Source of the DNA: an uncultured Marinicella sp.
GTDB lineage: Bacteria; Pseudomonadota; Gammaproteobacteria; Xanthomonadales; Marinicellaceae
Direction of reading: 5' to 3'
DNA length: 64,000 bases
Assembly: GCA_947502595.1 (NCBI GenBank)
Contig: CANNAM010000001.1
Span: forward strand, 186,001 to 250,000
The notes beneath the pieces are model-generated. The model was not told the origin of the DNA and searched no databases. It saw only the letters and a program-made list of their open reading frames with translations. This document shows, in pieces, positions 62,561 to 64,000 of the stretch; position 1 is the first letter of the stretch; each line of letters starts with the position of its first letter. A program made the position numbers and the translations under genes.

Positions 62561-63652
62561 CTAGGGCAGCTCGAGTTCTATTTCATCAACATGGTTAAAT
62601 AATTGCCACAAGTCACCTTCGATGCCTTTAAAAGTTTGTCTGAAGCGCTTGTTTTGGCGGTCTTCGTTGCTGACATTGCGAATCAGTATTTTTAGAATTT
62701 GAGCAGGGAATTGTTGCTGTATTTGCGCATATATCTCAGGGTCATGCTCTCCGCTGTCACCAACCAAGATAAATTGTCTTGCTGGGTACCTTTGTAAAAT
62801 CTGAATGATTTGTGGCGGTTTAGTTTGGGTACTTTCGACAAACAAATTAAACAATGTTCGGTCTTTAAAGCGGAACAATTTCATGGCGTAGTCTGCGGCA
62901 GGAAAGCCAGTGCGTTCAATGAATTCATGCAATGCTGGGTACAGTTGCCAAGGGCTGGAAGTAACAAAATGTAAGCCACCATTGTCAGGCAGCCACTGTT
63001 GGTACTTCTCAGCAATGCCAGGTACAACTGTGAAATCTTTGTAAAATGTACTTTCCAACAGAAGTTTGCGGTTGTTAACCTGTGAAATTTTGATGGTGTC
63101 GTCGATGTCACTGATGATGGAAAGTCCTTCGGGCTGCAATAAATTAACCTTGCCGCTGAACACCCGTGAATCATTATTGGGCAACACGGCTTGGTAGTGT
63201 AATTGCTTGGTTGGCCCCATGGCCCGTTTGATGATTTCAGCATCGACCTTTAGTGTGTCAGAGAAGTGGCCATTGGGTTGTGACTTGGTTATCGTGTAAC
63301 TGCGTTCAGCAAAGCGAATAACTATCGACCGGTTTCTTTTGTTGTCTGCCAGCAACAGGTTAATACGTTGGTCAAACTTATCCTGCGTTGAAGGCTGGGT
63401 GCTGAGCCCATACAAAACATGCATGCTTTTGGCAATCATTTCCTTTCTGACCACCGAGATAGCTGGTTCAAATACCCAGCCATGTATGGGGATGTGCCAT
63501 TGCTTGGTGTGCGGGTCAAACCAGGCGCTGGTGTCAAAAAACACCAAGTTTTGGTCCTGCTTCAATTGACTGGCAGTGGTTGGTCGATTTGCAGCTGAGC
63601 AATCAGAATAGGCCATCAATAACAAGATTGTTACCAGTAATATTTGTTTCAT
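62561..63652 (-). CDS. App1/DUF2183 family phosphatase, exported
   Basis: A 363-residue protein with a signal peptide (MKQILLVTILLLMAYSD start; the frame runs 13 codons further upstream without support) and a C-terminal HAD-like DUF2183 domain (about 185-345). The domain has the catalytic ISDIDDTIK, then FVTSSPWQLYPAL and ILVGDSGEHDPEIYA. Yeast App1 is a phosphatidate phosphatase. The bacterial members are exported, so a role in envelope lipid dephosphorylation is an inference. It is monocistronic and divergent from the Tricorn-like gene. Confidence 0.9.
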   Translation of the reverse strand: MKQILLVTILLLMAYSDCSAANRPTTASQLKQDQNLVFFDTSAWFDPHTKQWHIPIHGWVFEPAISVVRKEMIAKSMHVLYGLSTQPSTQDKFDQRINLLLADNKRNRSIVIRFAERSYTITKSQPNGHFSDTLKVDAEIIKRAMGPTKQLHYQAVLPNNDSRVFSGKVNLLQPEGLSIISDIDDTIKISQVNNRKLLLESTFYKDFTVVPGIAEKYQQWLPDNGGLHFVTSSPWQLYPALHEFIERTGFPAADYAMKLFRFKDRTLFNLFVESTQTKPPQIIQILQRYPARQFILVGDSGEHDPEIYAQIQQQFPAQILKILIRNVSNEDRQNKRFRQTFKGIEGDLWQLFNHVDEIELELP

Positions 63653-63763
63653 GTGGTCGCTTGAAGTGTTTTTTTTAACAGGGGATAGCATACCTGATAA
63701 AACAGTATTATGGCGAACCAGTATCGTCCATTTGGCCTATTCAAACAATTTTGTTGACTGAGG

Positions 63764-63769
63764 TATAAT
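63764..63769 (+). promoter_or_regulatory. -10-like hexamer before the Tricorn-like gene
   Basis: TATAAT at 63764-63769 lies 45 nt before the coding start at 63814. No good -35 is seen at 16-18 nt, so confidence is low. Confidence 0.3.
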
Positions 63770-63813
63770 CTCACCGCTTATTTTTTTTAACTATGGTAAC
63801 TAACGAGATTCTT

Positions 63814-64000
63814 ATGACGCGTAAACTGGCATTTTTTGTTTTGATATTAACACTCAGCGTGGCTGCTGCTGCCAAACCTGGGTACTTCAGGTCACCAGCA
63901 TTACATGATAATACCTTGGTTTTTACTGCAGAAGGGGACCTGTGGCTGGCAGATATACAGACTGGACAAACGCAACGTTTAACCACCCACCCCGCTGAGG
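63814..64000 (+). CDS. TolB/Tricorn-like exported protein (3' truncated by window edge)
   Basis: The visible 62 residues contain a signal peptide (MTRKLAFFVLILTLSVAAAA) and the first propeller blade: GYFRSPALHDNTLVFTAEG and DLWLADIQTGQTQRLTTH. This start is typical of bacterial Tricorn-like S41 proteases and related TolB-propeller peptidases. The remainder is outside the window, so a protease domain is not shown. The ATG at 63814 is preferred to 63793 because it gives a clean signal peptide. Confidence 0.75.
   Translation, partial: MTRKLAFFVLILTLSVAAAAKPGYFRSPALHDNTLVFTAEGDLWLADIQTGQTQRLTTHPAE

Noticed and set aside
1-64000. CRISPR arrays, prophage, restriction-modification or toxin-antitoxin systems
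   Set aside because: No regularly spaced direct repeats, phage structural genes, methyltransferase-endonuclease pairs or recognisable toxin-antitoxin pairs were seen.

Overview
The window (about 42-44% GC by eye) is a chromosomal segment of a free-living, aerobic Gram-negative bacterium. Several traits point to the gammaproteobacterial Xanthomonadales/Lysobacterales side, perhaps a marine Marinicella-like lineage: a spc/alpha ribosomal cluster with no rpmJ between secY and rpsM, a class II DAHP synthase, a XanB2-type chorismatase next to a Clp-type CRP-family regulator, azurin, and a large secreted subtilase with PPC and P domains. The lineage is an inference from gene content, not from a database search.

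Layout. 1-10300: end of the S10 operon and the spc and alpha operons (rplV' to secY, then rpsM-rpsK-rpsD-rpoA-rplQ), with a promoter and attenuator-like hairpin in front of rpsM and a strong terminator after rplQ. 10457-12668: dsbB overlapping a class II DAHP synthase, then a small orphan gene. 12766-13260: a palindromic repeat element that encloses a GIY-YIG nuclease gene. 13269-16658 (minus): DUF1244 protein, fadH, nagZ. 16659-17235: an accessory scar with repeated segments, an IS110-type left end (bridge-RNA-like) with the first codons of a transposase, and a short palindromic repeat. 17246-19050 (minus): sufE and cysS. 19251-21044: chorismatase and Clp-like regulator. 21388-34421: secreted subtilase, MscK/MscS-type channel, rhlE, alaA, DUF2891 protein, SDR, TIGR01777 epimerase, an unknown protein and an EamA transporter. 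34517-40132: TolB-propeller amidohydrolase, maiA, GNAT, YhiN-type flavoprotein. 40195-43182: azurin, acyl-CoA ligase, DUF3224, yidD.

43338-47385 is a translation and stringent-control cluster: a two-cysteine DksA, prfB with the programmed +1 frameshift, lysS, a PilZ protein and a LysE-family exporter. 47513-51439: an ABC exporter, DUF3301 protein and ppnN. 51594-56211 (minus): DUF748 protein, WYL regulator and acetoacetyl-CoA synthetase. 56471-60079 is a lineage-specific envelope region. Its centre is a 720-residue lipoprotein that ends in a type IV pilin-like module. 60607-62465: an adaptive-response pair (Ogt plus an Ada-AraC-AlkA fusion). 62561-64000: App1/DUF2183 phosphatase and the start of a Tricorn/TolB-like protein.

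The parts most worth a second look are the lipoprotein-pilin fusion, the IS110 left-end relic, the GIY-YIG palindromic element, the rpsM leader and the DksA with altered key residues. There is no CRISPR array, tRNA, rRNA, prophage or recognisable multi-gene defence island.
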